Shown here in pieces: positions 11,754-23,236 of a stretch of 64,000 nt of DNA. The notes under the pieces are model-generated. The model did not search any database. It was not told the DNA's origin and worked only from the letters and a program-made list of their open reading frames with translations. Numbering within the stretch: position 1 is the stretch's first letter; the number at the start of each line of letters is the position of its first letter. The translations under genes were made by a program, and so were the position numbers. This stretch comes from Zea mays. Its lineage: Eukaryota > Streptophyta > Magnoliopsida > Poales > Poaceae. The DNA is taken from contig NC_050100.1 of NCBI RefSeq assembly GCF_902167145.1, positions 217,862,081 through 217,926,080 of the forward strand, in the 5' to 3' direction.

Positions 11754-12455
11754 AATAGTCCGTGTCCACAGGAATGGACGAGTCTGGTATGGTATGACAA
11801 TTAATGTTTTGTTTTCCAAAAAAGGTGCGTTTGAGAAAAGTGGTTTTTAACAGGTTCGGCGGTTGAGCCGTGAGCTATGGTGGATGGGAAGTCCAGTAGC
11901 TGTTTTTGAAAATGAAAACCAGTGGGAAACTGCTGAGATACCTGGATGGTTTAGTCCAGGGGATTTTTGTTCTAATATTGAAAAACTTCCTGCTCCTTTG
12001 GGAGAGGATGCGCTTTGCAAAATACAAAATGTTTTACAAAACAACCCTGCATAAAATATTGTTGTTTCTGCAAAATATCCTGAACTCCAGATATTCCATG
12101 CATTATATCTGATTTCCCCATTCCGCGGGTGAAGGTGGGCTGCTGAGTACGTTTGTACTCACCCTTGCTTATTTATTTTTTTTTCAGAAAAAGGAGATCG
12201 GGTAAGAGTTACGACTGTTCCCAACCTTGCCTGTGGCTGTTGGACCGCTGATTTGCTTCGCTGCGTATATCGGGCTGCTTCAGCCCCACTCTGATGATGT
12301 CCCGAGTTGTGGACCAACTCTTAAAGTTGTTCGCCACTTTTATAGGTTTGTCGTTTAAGCAGATCTGTAATCATCTGATGTATAAATGTGTTTACTAGCC
12401 ACCTGGGACTAGTAATTGTATCACATTTGAGTCCCAAAGGATTGGGGACGCTTCA

Positions 12456-13019
12456 ACACCAAGCATCCTTTGAGCATTCCTAAGCACCAATACCTCATTT
12501 CCGCGCATTCGATTCTTTGTGATAGCAACTAGAGCTCCATTTGAGTAGAGAACTCTTTGAGTTGTGTTGAGAGCTCAAGTTGTGACTTGTGTGTGTATTG
12601 TTGCTCTGATTTTGTGTCTTGTGTGTTGCTCATCCCATCCTTACTTCCGTGTTTCTTTGTGAACATCAAATTGTAAGGGCGAGAGGCTCCAAGTTGTGGA
12701 GATTCCTCGCAAACGGGATATAGTGAAACAAAGCAAAACACCGTGGTATTCAAGTGGGTCTTTGGACCGCTTGAAAGGGGTTGAGTGCAACCCTCGTCCG
12801 TTGGGACGCCACAACGTGGAGTAGGCAAGTGTTGGACTTGGTCGAACCACGGGATAAACCACTGTGCCTATCTGTGTTGATCTTCTTGGGGTTATTGTGT
12901 TTTGCAAGAACTCCTCTCTAGCCACTTGGCTTTATTGTGCTAATTCCTAATTAAGTTTTGTGGCATTAAGTTTCAAGTTTTACAGGATCACCTATTCACC
13001 CCCCCTCTAGGTGCTCTCA
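12456..13019 (+). repeat. Partial 5' LTR of Copia element 2
   Basis: 564 bp remain. The 5' portion was separated by insertion of the Tekay-like LTR ending at 12455. It contains the block (12456-12688) that the 3' LTR lacks. Confidence 0.85.
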
Positions 13020-13069
13020 ATTGGTATCAGAGCCGTTCTCTTCAAGAAAGGGACTAATCGCCCGAAGGG

Positions 13070-15452
13070 ATGGATCCTAAGGGAAAGGGGATATTGATCA
13101 ATGACAAGGAGAAGGAGTCCTTCATCAATGAGCCAAAAGACGACAAGCCCACTGACTCGGGCTCAAGTCATAAGAAGAAGGACGAAAAGAAGAAGAGGCG
13201 CATCAAGAAGATCGTCTACTACGACGACAGCGACGAGTCCTCTTCTTCCCAAAAGGACAACGACGACAACGACTACGAGAAAAAGAAGACGGTTAACTCG
13301 AACTTGTCTTTTGATTACTCTCGTATTCCGCATAGTTCAAATGCACATTTGCTTTCCATTCCTCTTGGCAAACCTCCACACTTTGATGGAGAGGACTACG
13401 GATTTTGGAGTCACAAAATGCGTAGTCACTTGTTTTCTCTCCATCCAAGTATATGGGAGATAGTAGAAAATGGAATGCAATTTGATAGCACGGATAGTCC
13501 CTTGTTCATCAATGAACAAATTCATAAAAATGCACAAGCTACTACTGTGTTGTTAGCCTCATTGTGCAGGGATGAGTACCATAAGGTGAGCGGCTTGGAC
13601 AACGCCAAGCAGATTTGGGACACCCTCAAGATCTCACATGAGGGAACGACGTCACCATGCTCACCAAGATGGAGTTGGTGGAAGGCGAACTAGGAAGGTT
13701 CGCAATGATCAGGGGGGAGCCAACCCAAACATACAACAGGCTCAAGACCCTCGTCAATAAAATAAGGAGCTATGGAAGCACGCAATGGACGGACCACGAC
13801 GTCGTCCGCCTAATGCTAAGGTCTTTCACTGTCCTTGATCCACATTTGTAAACAATATTCGTGAAAATCCTAGGTACACCAAGATGTCGCCCGAAGAAAT
13901 ACTTGGGAAGTTCGTAAGCGGGTGGATGATGATCAAGGAGGCAAGGTACGTCGATGAGGCGTTGAATGGTCCAATTCATGAGCCTCAAGCCATTGCTCTC
14001 AAGGCAACAAATAGCAAGGAGGCGCTTCCTAGCAAGGTGGCACAAGTTGAGGCGGCGGGGCTCAATGAGGAAGAAATGGCCCTCACCATCAAGCGCTTCA
14101 AGACGACGCTAAAGGGTCGCAAGGAGCATCCCAAAAGGAGCAAGACGAAGGGAAAGCGCTCCTGCTTCAAGTGTGGTAAGATTGGTCACTTTATTGCTAA
14201 CTGTCCCGATAATGATAGTGACCAGGAACAAGGAAAGAATGGGAAAAGAGAGAACAAGAAGGTTTACAAGAAGGCTAAAGGCGAGGCACACCTTGGAAAG
14301 GAGTGGGATTCGGATTGCTCCTCGTCCGACTCCGACGACGAAGGACTCGCCGCCACCGCCTTCAACAAATCGTCTCTCTTCCCCAACGAGCATCACACCT
14401 GCCTCATGGCAAAGGAGAAGAAGGTAAGTACTCAAAATGCCACTACATATGCCTCTTCTAGTGATGATGAATCTAGCGATGATGAAATAGACTACGCTAG
14501 TTTGTTCAAGGACTTAGATAGAACTAAAATCGATAAGATCAATGAATTGATTGATGCTTTGAATGACAAGAATAGATTGTTAGAAAAGCAAGAGGATCTT
14601 TTATATGAAGAACATGATAAATTTGTAGAGGCACAAAAATCTCTTGCTTTAGAAGTTAAAAGAAATGAAATGCTTTCTTGTGAACTATCTACTTGCCATG
14701 AGACCATTTCTAGTTTAAAAAGTGTTAATGATGATTTAAATGCTAAACTAGAAGTAGCAAATAGATCTAACTCTTGTGTAGAACATGTTGTGATTTACAA
14801 TAGGTGTAAAGATCTTATTATTGATGCTTGTAGTGAACACCTAGTTTCTATTGCAAAATTAAAGGATGAAGTGGCTAGTCTTAATGCTCAACTTAAGACT
14901 AGCAAAAGTGAATTTGATAAACTAAAATTTGCAAGGGATGCCTACACGATTGGTAGACACCCCTCAATTAAGGATGGACTTGGCTTTAAGAGGGAAGCCA
15001 AGAACTTAACCAGTCATAAGGCTCTCATCTCCGCAAAGGAGAAAGGGAAGGCCCCTGTGGCTAATAGTGCTCAAAAGAACCATGCTTTCATGTACCATGA
15101 CAGGAGATATTCTAGGAATGTTCATAGAAGTTATGATGCTTTTGATCCTCATGCCATGATTGCTTCAAGTTCTTCTATTATGCATGATAGAAATTTCGCT
15201 AGGAAAAATGTTGTTCATCATATGCCTAGAAGAAATGTTGTTCATGTACCTAGGATAGTAAGTAATGAACATTCTACAATTTACCATGCTTGCAATGCTT
15301 CCTTTGCTATTTGTAGAAAGGATAAGAAAGTGATTGCTAGGAAATTAGGGGCAAAATGCAAGGGAGACAAAACTTGCATTTGGGTTCCTAAGACTATTGT
15401 CACTAACCTTGTAGGACCCAACAAGAGTTGGGTACCTAAGACCCAAGCCTAA
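13070..15452 (+). pseudogene. gag: Copia element 2 gag with two single-base deletions
   Basis: ATG at 13070 in a GGGATGGATCC context, 50 bp after the primer site. The N-terminus is Lys/Asp/Ser-rich, followed by the gag domain (SIPLGKPPHFDGEDYGFW), the CCHC knuckle CFKCGKIGHFIANCP near 14162-14206 and a coiled-coil tail ending WVPKTQA. The reading frame changes near 13645 (after SHEG) and near 13848 (after DPHL). In each case one missing base explains the shift when compared with Copia element 1. The remaining intact frame is 13884-15452. The capsid domain is therefore split, and no full-length Gag is expected. Confidence 0.9.
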
Positions 15453-15464
15453 TTTGCCTTGCAG

Positions 15465-18400
15465 GTTTATGCATCCGGAGGATCAAGCTAGATTATGGAC
15501 AGCGGATGCACAAACCACATGACGGGGGAGAAGAAGATGTTCACCTCCTGCGTCAAGAATAAAGATTCCCAAGATTCAATCATATTGGGTGACGGGAATC
15601 AAGGCAAGGTTAAAGGCTAAGGCAAGATTGCCATCTCAAATGAGCACTCTATCTCCAATGTATTTTTAGTAGAGTCGCTAGGTTATAATCTTTTGTCGGT
15701 TAGTCAATTATGTAATATGAGATATAATTGCTTATTCACAAATGTAGATGTGTCTGTCTTTAGAAGGAGTGACGGTTCATTAGCTTTTAAGGGTGTACTA
15801 GACGACAAACTCTACTTAGTTGATTTTGCAAAAGAGGAGGCCGGTCTAGATGCATGCTTAATTGCTAAGACTAGCATGGGATAGCTGTGGCATCGCCGTT
15901 TAGCACATGTGGGGATGAAGAACCTTCACAAACTTCTAAAGGGAGAACATGTGATAGGTCTAACAAATGTAACCTTCGAAAAAGATAGACCTTGTGCAGC
16001 TTGTCAAACAGGTAAACAGGTGGGAAACTCTCATCATGCCAAAAATGTGATGACCACATCAAGACCTTTGGAGTTGCTTCATATGGACCTCTTCGGACCC
16101 GTCGCCTATCTAAGCATAGGAGGAAGTAAGTATGGTCTTGTTATCGTTGATGACTTTTCCCGCTTCACTTGGGTATTCTTTTTGCAGGATAAAACAGAAA
16201 CCCAAGGGACCCTTAAGCGCTTCCTAAGGAGAGCTCAAAATGAGTTTGAGCTCAAGGTGAAGAATATAAGGAGCGACAACGGGTCCGAGTTCAAGAACCT
16301 TCAAGTGGAGGAGTACCTTGAGGAGGAAGGAATCAAGCACGAGTTCTCCGCTCCCTACACACCACAGCAAAACGGTGTGGTAGAGAGGAAGAACAGGGCG
16401 CTCATTGACATGGCAAGGACGATGCTTGGAGAGTTCAAGACCCCCGAGCGGTTTTGGTCGGAAGCCGTGAACACGGCTTGCCACGCCATAAACCGGGTCT
16501 ATCTTCATCGCCTCCTCAAGAAGACTTCGTATGAGCTTCTAACCAGTAACAAACCCAACGTTTCATACTTTCGTGTATTTGGGAGCAAATGTTATATTCT
16601 AGTGAAGAAAGGTAGAAATTCTAAGTTTGCTCCCAAAGCTGTAGAAGGGTTTTGGTTAGGTTACGACTCAAATACAAAGGCGTATAGAGTCTTTAACAAA
16701 TCATCGGGTTTGGTTGAAGTCTCTAGCGACGTTGTATTTGATGAGACTAATGGCTCTCCAAGAGAGCAAGTTGTTGATCCTGATGATGTAGATGAAGAAG
16801 ATGTTCCAACGGCTGCAATACGCACCATGGCAATTGGAGATGTGCGACCACAGGAACACCAAGAGCAAGATCAACCTTCTTCCTCAACAATGGTGCAACC
16901 CCCAACTCAAGATGATGAACAGGTTCATCAAGAAGAGGCATGTGATCAAGGGGGAGCACAAGATGACCAAGTTGAAGAGGAAGAAGCACCACAGGCCCCT
17001 CCAACTCAAGTTCGAGCGATGATTCAAAGGAACCATCCCGTCGACCAGATTTTGGGTGACATTAGCAAGGGAGTAACCACTCGCTCTAGATTAGTTAATT
17101 TTTGTGAGCATTACTCTTTTGTCTCTTCTATTGAGCCTTTCAGGGTAGAAGAGGCCTTGCTAGATCCGGACTGGGTGTTGGCCATGCAGGAAGAGCTCAA
17201 CAACTTCAAGCGAAATGAAGTTTGGACACTGGTGCCGCGTCCCAAGCAAAATGTTTTGGGAACCAAGTGAGTGTTCTGCAACAAACAGGACGAGCACGGG
17301 GTGGTAACAAGGAACAAGGCTCGACTTGTGGCAAAAGGTTATGCAAAAGTCGCAGGTTTGGACTTTGAGGAGACTTTTGCTCATGTGGCTAGGCTAGAAT
17401 CGATTCGTATTTTGTTAGCCTATACCGCTCACCATTCTTTCAGGTTGTACCAAATGGATGTTAAGAGCGCTTTCCTCAACGGGCCAATCAAGGAGGTGTA
17501 CGTGGAGCAACCCCCTGGCTTTGAGGATGAACGGTACCCCGACCATGTGTGTAAGCTCTCTAAGGCGCTCTATGGACTTAAGCAAGCCCCAAGAGCATGG
17601 TATGAATGCCTTAGAGACTTTTTAATTGCTAATGCTTTCAAGGTTGGGAAAGCCGATCCAACTCTTTTCACCAAGACATGTGATGGTGACTTATTTGTGT
17701 GCCAAATTTATGTCGATGACATAATATTTGGTTCTACTAATCAACAGTCTTGTGAAGAGTTTAGCAGGGTGATGACTCAAAAGTTTGAGATGTCGATGAT
17801 GGGCGAGTTGAACTACTTCTTGGGTTCCAAGTGAAGCAACTCAAGGACGGCACTTTCATTTCCCAAACGAAGTATACACAAGACTTGCTCAAGCGGTTTG
17901 GGATGAAGGACGCCAAGCCCACAAAGGCTCCAATGGGAACCGACGGACATGTCGATCTCAATAAAGGAGGTAAGTCCGTTGATCAAAAGACATACCGGTC
18001 TATGATAGGGTCTTTACTTTATTTATGTGCTAGTAGACCGGATATTATGCTAAGCGTATGCATGTGTGCTAGATTTCAATCCGATCCAAGGGAGTGTCAC
18101 TTAGTGGCTGTGAAGCGAATTCTTAGATATTTAGTCGCTACGCCTTGCTTCGGGATCTGGTATCCAAAGGGGTCTACCTTTGACTTGATTGGATATTCAG
18201 ACTCCGACTATGCTGGATGTAAGGTTGATAGGAAGAGTACATCCGGGACGTGCCAATTCTTAGGAAGGTCCCTGGTGTCGTGGAGTTCTAAGAAACAAAC
18301 CTCTGTTGCCCTATCCACCGCTGAGGCCGAGTACGTTGCCGCAGGACAGTGTTGCGCGCAACTACTTTGGATGAGGCAAACCCTCAGGGACTTTGGATAC

Positions 18401-18661
18401 AATCTGAGCAAAGTCCCACTCCTATGTGACAATGAGAGTGCTATCCACATGGCGGACAATCCTGTTGAGCACAGCCGCACAAAGCACATTGACATCCGGC
18501 ATCACTTTTTGAGAGACCACCAGCAAAAGGGAGATATCGAAGTATTTTATATTAGCACCGACAACTAGCTAGCCGATATCTTTACCAAGCCTTTAGATGA
18601 AAAGACCTTTTGCAGGCTGCGTAGTGAGCTAAATGTCTTAGATTCGCGGAACTTGGATTGA
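15465..18661 (+). pseudogene. pol: Copia element 2 pol, multiply broken
   Basis: Order PR-INT-RT-RH. Visible signatures: protease DSGCTNHMTGEKKMF; integrase [86 protein letters not shown]; RNase H STAEAEYVAAG, CDNESAIHM. Breaks: TAG replaces Trp in the protease leader (near 15492), TAA near 15618, TAG replaces Trp before HRRLAH (near 15882), TGA replaces Trp in the GTKWVF motif (17268-17270), a one-base deletion near 17824 after YFLG, and TAG for Gln near 18566. The Trp-to-stop changes are G-to-A, as expected from deamination of methylated cytosine on the opposite strand. Confidence 0.92.
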
Positions 18662-19418
18662 TTTATAGCATACATGTGTTTATGCCTTTGATCATGTTCC
18701 TTATGCATTTTGTCGTTTATTTATGGTGCTCAAGTTGTATTGCAAGTGATGCACTTATTTAGGGGGAGGCATGGTACAACTTGACCCTTTGAGACTAACC
18801 GTGTGCTTGAGTTTACTTGATTTAGTCTCAAAGGTAGATTGAAAGGGAAAGGTGAACTTGGACCATGCAAGACTTCCACTGCACTCCGATGAGAGGGTAA
18901 CTCACTCCAAGTTCGTCTTCATATTCTTATTGCCTTTTTACACTTAGTTGAAGATTTTGGTGAGGCAATGGGGTTTAAGGGCCAAGATTGATACCGTTTT
19001 GGTGCTTGATGCCAAAGGGGGAGAAAATAAGGCCAAAGCAAGAAATGAATCAGCTACCACTTGAGAATTTTGAAAATAGTAGAATAGAGTTTTTTGGTTT
19101 GTCAAAACTCTCTTATTGTCTCTTAGTGCTAAAAGTTGATCTCTTGTGGGGAGAATGGTTGATTATGGGAAAAAGGGGGAGTTTTTGAATCTTTGATCAA
19201 TTTCTCTTGAAATATCTCTCTTTATGTCTCAACAAGTGTGTTTGACTTAGAGATAGGAAATTGAGTTTGATTTGCAAAAACAAACCAAGTGGTGGCAAAG
19301 AATGATCCAAATATACCAAATTTGAATCAAAACAAATTTGTGTTCTTTTTGCATTGATATTGCACTTCTTTTAGTTGCTTTATGTTGTGTTGGCATAAAT
19401 CACCAAAAAGGGGGAGAT
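18662..19418 (+). other. 3' noncoding internal region of Copia element 2
   Basis: No coding signal. It contains repeated GGGGGAG-type purine tracts (about 18760, 19016, 19175), with the true polypurine tract at 19405-19418 adjoining the LTR. Confidence 0.75.
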
Positions 19419-20000
19419 TGAAAGGGAAATGTGCCCTTGGGCCATTTCTAAGTATTTTGGTGATTTAGTGTCCAACACAAGTGCTTAAGTGATAAACTAT
19501 GCCAAATGGTGGACAAGGTGCAAATCAATACAAAGGTATGATTCTATACTGTACATTGGTTTTTGTGTACTAACAAATTTGTCTAAGTGCTAGAATCAGA
19601 GAAAATACAATTGGAAAAGCTTGGCTCGAAGCAGCCAAGAGTCTGCTCAGTCTGGGTGCACCGGACTGTCCAAGTTGTGGAGATTCCTCGCAAACGGGAT
19701 ATAGTGAAACAAAGCAAAACACCGTGGTATTCAAGTGGGTCTTTGGACCGCTTGAAAGGGGTTGAGTGCAACCCTCGTCCGTTGGGACGCCACAACGTGG
19801 AGTAGGCAAGTGTTGGACTTGGTCGAACCACGGGATAAACCACTGTGCCTATCTGTGTTGATCTTCTTGGGGTTATTGTGTTTTGCAAGAACTCCTCTCT
19901 AGCCACTTGGCTTTATTGTGCTAACTCCTAATCAAGTTTTGTGGCATTAAGTTTAAAGTTTTACAGGATCACCTATTCACCCCCCCTCTAGGTGCTCTCA
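19419..20000 (+). repeat. 3' LTR of Copia element 2, internally deleted (582 bp)
   Basis: Starts TGAAAGGGAAATGTG and ends GGTGCTCTCA. At 19670 the sequence passes from GGTGCACCGGACTG directly into TCCAAGTTGTGG. The 5' LTR has at least 233 bp of other sequence before the same point (CTCCAAGTTGTGG at 12688). A deletion with 2-3 bp microhomology (TCC) explains this. Confidence 0.85.
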
Positions 20001-20283
20001 GCTGGCTGATCCACACGTGCGCAGGGGCGACAGAGTTTGCCGACGGCGCTTGAATCTTGCTCCTAGGAGGGACCCCGTCGGGGAGGAGAGATCCTAGGTG
20101 TTGTCTAGGGTTGGCAACCGTCTGGCCTATAGATGTGGACCGTCCGGTCCGTCAGGCAGGAAACCCGAGCCCTGTGCGAGGTCGCGGACCGTCCAGCCCC
20201 TGGTCGCAGATCGTTTGCGCCTGTGGAGAGAGCATCGTTGTCGGTTCTCAACGCAATGATTAGCGCCTGAATCAGCACCAACA
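20001..20283 (+). repeat. Partial 5' LTR of gag-only Gypsy with an inverted segment
   Basis: 20119-20283 aligns directly with 23707-23882. About 20013-20110 aligns instead with the reverse complement of about 23611-23708, with shared landmarks CAGGGGCG, GACGGCG, GGACCCCGTC, GGAGGAGAGATC and GGTGTTGTCTAGGGT. Confidence 0.85.
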
Positions 20284-21060
20284 CACTTTTTGGCGACTCC
20301 GCTAGGAAAAGCACATATAGACCCATCAGATCGGTCCTCAATGGTCGGTTCAAGGGATAACTCTGACGTCTCCCCCAGCAATATCATAGAGCCGACTTGG
20401 GAGACCTTGCCAGCTGACGAACAACTATAGTTCGAGGAGCACAAGGAGTAGTTGATCCAAGAAGCAAAGGCGAAGTTCCTGGCCAACATCAAGGTGGTCA
20501 GGAACAGCAAGGTCGTCCAGCAACGGGGCGACAGATCTGGCTGCGCTCCGACCTACCACAAATACCCCCGAGGTAAGCGACATGAACGAGTTCCAATCTC
20601 TTAAAAATTATATAGATGAGCAGCGAGACCAAATGCAAAATATCATAGGGGGTATGCAAAAAGATTATAGGAGGCTGGTACATGCGTTCGATAAATCTAC
20701 TATCGCAAATTTTCCTTCGCACGAGGTTGAATTGGGGGAAAACACCACGTAATTCATCGGCTACAGGTTGTCACGACCAGTCACAACGCCTTTATGGGAT
20801 GCCCTGAGCAACCACAACCTCTTATGCAAATCAACAATAAATTAGTCGATCTGCACATGTCCGGACTGTCCGCACGTGAGCGCGGACCGTCCAGGCCAGC
20901 AACGGTTGGTCCCATTTTTAATGAGTTACCGAGATATGTGTCCGAGCCGCCAGATGCTACACAAGCCCTAAACCACTGAGACAGACCGTCCGCATATGAT
21001 CACAGGCGGTCCGCATATCCGACCGAATGATCCGCGTATTCAACCGGATGGTCCGACACA

Positions 21061-22520
21061 TTGTTGTTTGAGGAGGATTGTTACCTAAATCCTCGCCCGT
21101 CCCAGCAACACTTCCCATCGCACTATACAATGAACCAACCCATTAATACAGAATCCCATGCCCATGGGGGCGAGTACTTTCCGACTCCGCCTAGAAGGCC
21201 GGAAAGGAATGGTCAATCCTATGAACCATATATGGCAAATAGTAATGCACCACATAACTCAAACCAATGGGGGGAAGACAACAAACTAATGTCCAAACAA
21301 CCCCACCTGTGATAGGACAAAGAGCTGGTGGTCTCCCACCACCTGCTATTGATATAGTAAGGGAAGAAATAGCCAGAGCGTTCCGAGATAAGCTCGGAGT
21401 AAGCATGGTCCCTAGGGGACAATCATATCGGATGCATTATGACAGCCGATTTGACCACCACCCATACCCACAGGGAACTAGGATACCCGAATTCGCAAAA
21501 TTTTCGGGTGACCAAGGAAAAAGCACACGTGAACACATAGGCCAATTTTTAGCGCTATTGGGAGAATTGGCCGACACAGAGGCGTTCCGTGTGCGTTTAA
21601 TTTCATTATCTTTAACAGGAACTGTATTCACATGGTACGCCACATTACCTCTTAATTCTATTTTGTCATGGGGGATTTAGAACAAATATTCCACGATCAC
21701 TTCTTTTCCGGTGACTATGAGTTAGATTTAGTAGATCTAGTGGCCCTGCGTCAAGGAAAAGACGAATCGATTAATGAGTACATCCGGAGGTTGCGGAATA
21801 CAAGAAACTGATGCTTTCAAATTCATTTGGCAGAAAAACAGCTAGCGGGATTAGCCTTTAATGGAATGCGATATTATTTAAAGGAAAAATTAGAAGGTAT
21901 CCAGTTTTTCACGCTAGCACAGTTACATCAGAGAGCTTTGGCTTGTGAAAGCCGAAGCAAAGAAACTACTAAAACGATTCGTCACAACATCCATATAGTA
22001 GAGTGTGACTAGAGTAGATCAGACGACGAATCAAAATAAGTATATGCGGCCGAAATGGTTTGGCGAAAGCAGGCCAAATCTTCGGCTTGTTCCTCCTTAC
22101 AACCAGTTCAAAAGAAACATCAAGAGGAGGTTAAATTTACATTTAATGTTGGTAAATGTGACAAAATATTTGACAAATTACTCAAAAATTGCAACATTAG
22201 AATAAATCATACTGTTCCATCCGCCGACGAACTAAAACGTCGTGCATACTGCAAGTGACACCACTCATTTTCTCATGTCACTAATGATTGTAATGTATTT
22301 TGACAACAGATTCAATCGACCATTAACGAGGGACGATTAAAATTTCAGGAAATGCAGGTGGATACGGAACCCTTCCTAGTGAATGTGATCGACTTTGAGG
22401 GCAAAAAGGCCCTAATTCGGCCTAGCATGGCCGGTAAGGGCAAAGGCAAAGAAGTAATCATCGACGATGCACGAGAAAGTGGTGGCGGAGAAAACTCCTA
22501 ATGGAGGGGAGACTTTGAAA
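21061..22520 (+). pseudogene. gag: Gypsy gag remnant
   Basis: The clearest part is at 21465-21680, frame RIPEFAKFSGDQGKSTREHI, followed by FTWYATLPLNSI: the retrotransposon gag (PF03732-type) fold region. It continues after a shift as DLEQIFHDHF, LVDLVALRQGKDESINEYI and LAGLAFNGMRYYLKEKLEG (to ~21900). A degenerate knuckle-like sequence YCK-stop-HHSFSHVTNDCNVF lies near 22250-22300, where TGA replaces the expected Trp. It then runs to PFLVNVIDFEGKKALI. Several stops and shifts mean no full product. No polymerase follows, only a GGACGGTCC-containing, Pro/Tyr-rich tail to about 23230. Confidence 0.8.
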
Positions 22521-23236
22521 GTTACCATCACCACCTCCAACGATGGGGGACAGGCGCAAGCAAGGAACCAGGTGTGTGCACCTATTTTGCGCAGCGCAGA
22601 CTGTCCAACGCATAGACGCGGACGGTCCGGGACACCGCCGGACAGTCCGTACTATTCCAGTGGATGGTCCAGCAATGCTCAGGAACCGCGACGGCCACGT
22701 ACCTTCAAACCGCGATGACCAGAAATAGGTACGCGGAAAACTAACACGGTAAAGGCAGCTGGCCCACTGGTCAGATCTGATCCGACCTTTTACCAATTAT
22801 TGTCTAAATATGTAAAAAAAGAAGGCCGACCCAAGTGACCGGCCAGCAAAGCGACCTCGCTCACCCACTCAAGAGCGACAACAGGTAAGACCGATTGGAC
22901 CGCCTCACCAGTCGAAAAGAATGATAGGTCATTATGTCCAATTACGACCCAATATACCTGCATGGACACCTCCACCCCCATATCCACATGTGCCATATCA
23001 ATATACATACATGCCACTGCCATATGTCCCAAATCAAATGTGGGGTATGCAACCATACTCATTTGGGATGCCCCAGTACCCCACTTGGGGGGCACCCCAA
23101 ACATCTGTATTCAACAGGGTGACACCTCCAGTACAAGACCGATTAGGCACCACTCCATCCAGTCATCAGGCCCAGGCCCAACGAGATTGTCGGACCACTC
23201 GGCCGCAAAAGGCCGACCAATCCGGCAGGGGGCATA

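Larger units (their letters stand above)
1..12455 (+). mobile_element. Tekay/Del-like LTR (5'-truncated by window edge), split by Copia element 1
   Basis: Positions 1-2274 and 11754-12455 together match the complete LTR at 54469-57799 from about its 512th base to its end. The missing ~511 bp lie left of the window. The LTR ends in CGCTTCA at 12455, and no primer-binding site follows, so this is either a solo LTR or the 3' LTR of an element extending leftwards. It is interrupted by Copia element 1 at 2275-11753, with AATAG duplicated on both sides. Inside are a TTCG/GATC/GTCC tetranucleotide block (about 80-610), a 13-bp CACTATTTACCGT-type array (about 660-785) and a TATAAATA at 1208. Many open frames here are only translations of the simple repeat (RSFVRS-type strings) and are not genes. 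It lies within the 5' LTR of Copia element 2, which resumes at 12456. Confidence 0.88.
12456..20000 (+). mobile_element. Copia element 2, Opie/Ji-type, 5' LTR truncated by nested insertion
   Basis: The 5' LTR remnant (12456-13019) ends GGTGCTCTCA and is followed by ATTGGTATCAGAGCC, the Met-tRNA primer site. The polypurine tract is at 19405-19418 (AAAAAGGGGGAGAT), and the 3' LTR 19419-20000 runs from TGAAAGGGAAATGTG to GGTGCTCTCA. The last 331 bp of both LTRs align with about three differences (12689-13019 against 19670-20000). Upstream of those points they do not match, because the 3' LTR has an internal deletion. The left part of the 5' LTR lies beyond the nested Tekay-like element, outside the window. 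Coding sequence carries several frameshifts and nonsense codons, so it is not autonomous. Confidence 0.9.

Noticed and set aside
11863..12112. Frame beginning SRELWWMGSPVAVFENENQW, repeated at 57207 and 63434
   Set aside because: Conserved among the three copies only because all are the same LTR region. The frame shifts in two copies (DFCSNIEKL versus DFVIILKNF) and there is no selection for the protein.
20057..20353. Small frames in the Gypsy 5' LTR
   Set aside because: They cross the LTR and primer-binding site boundary and have no similarity to any element protein.
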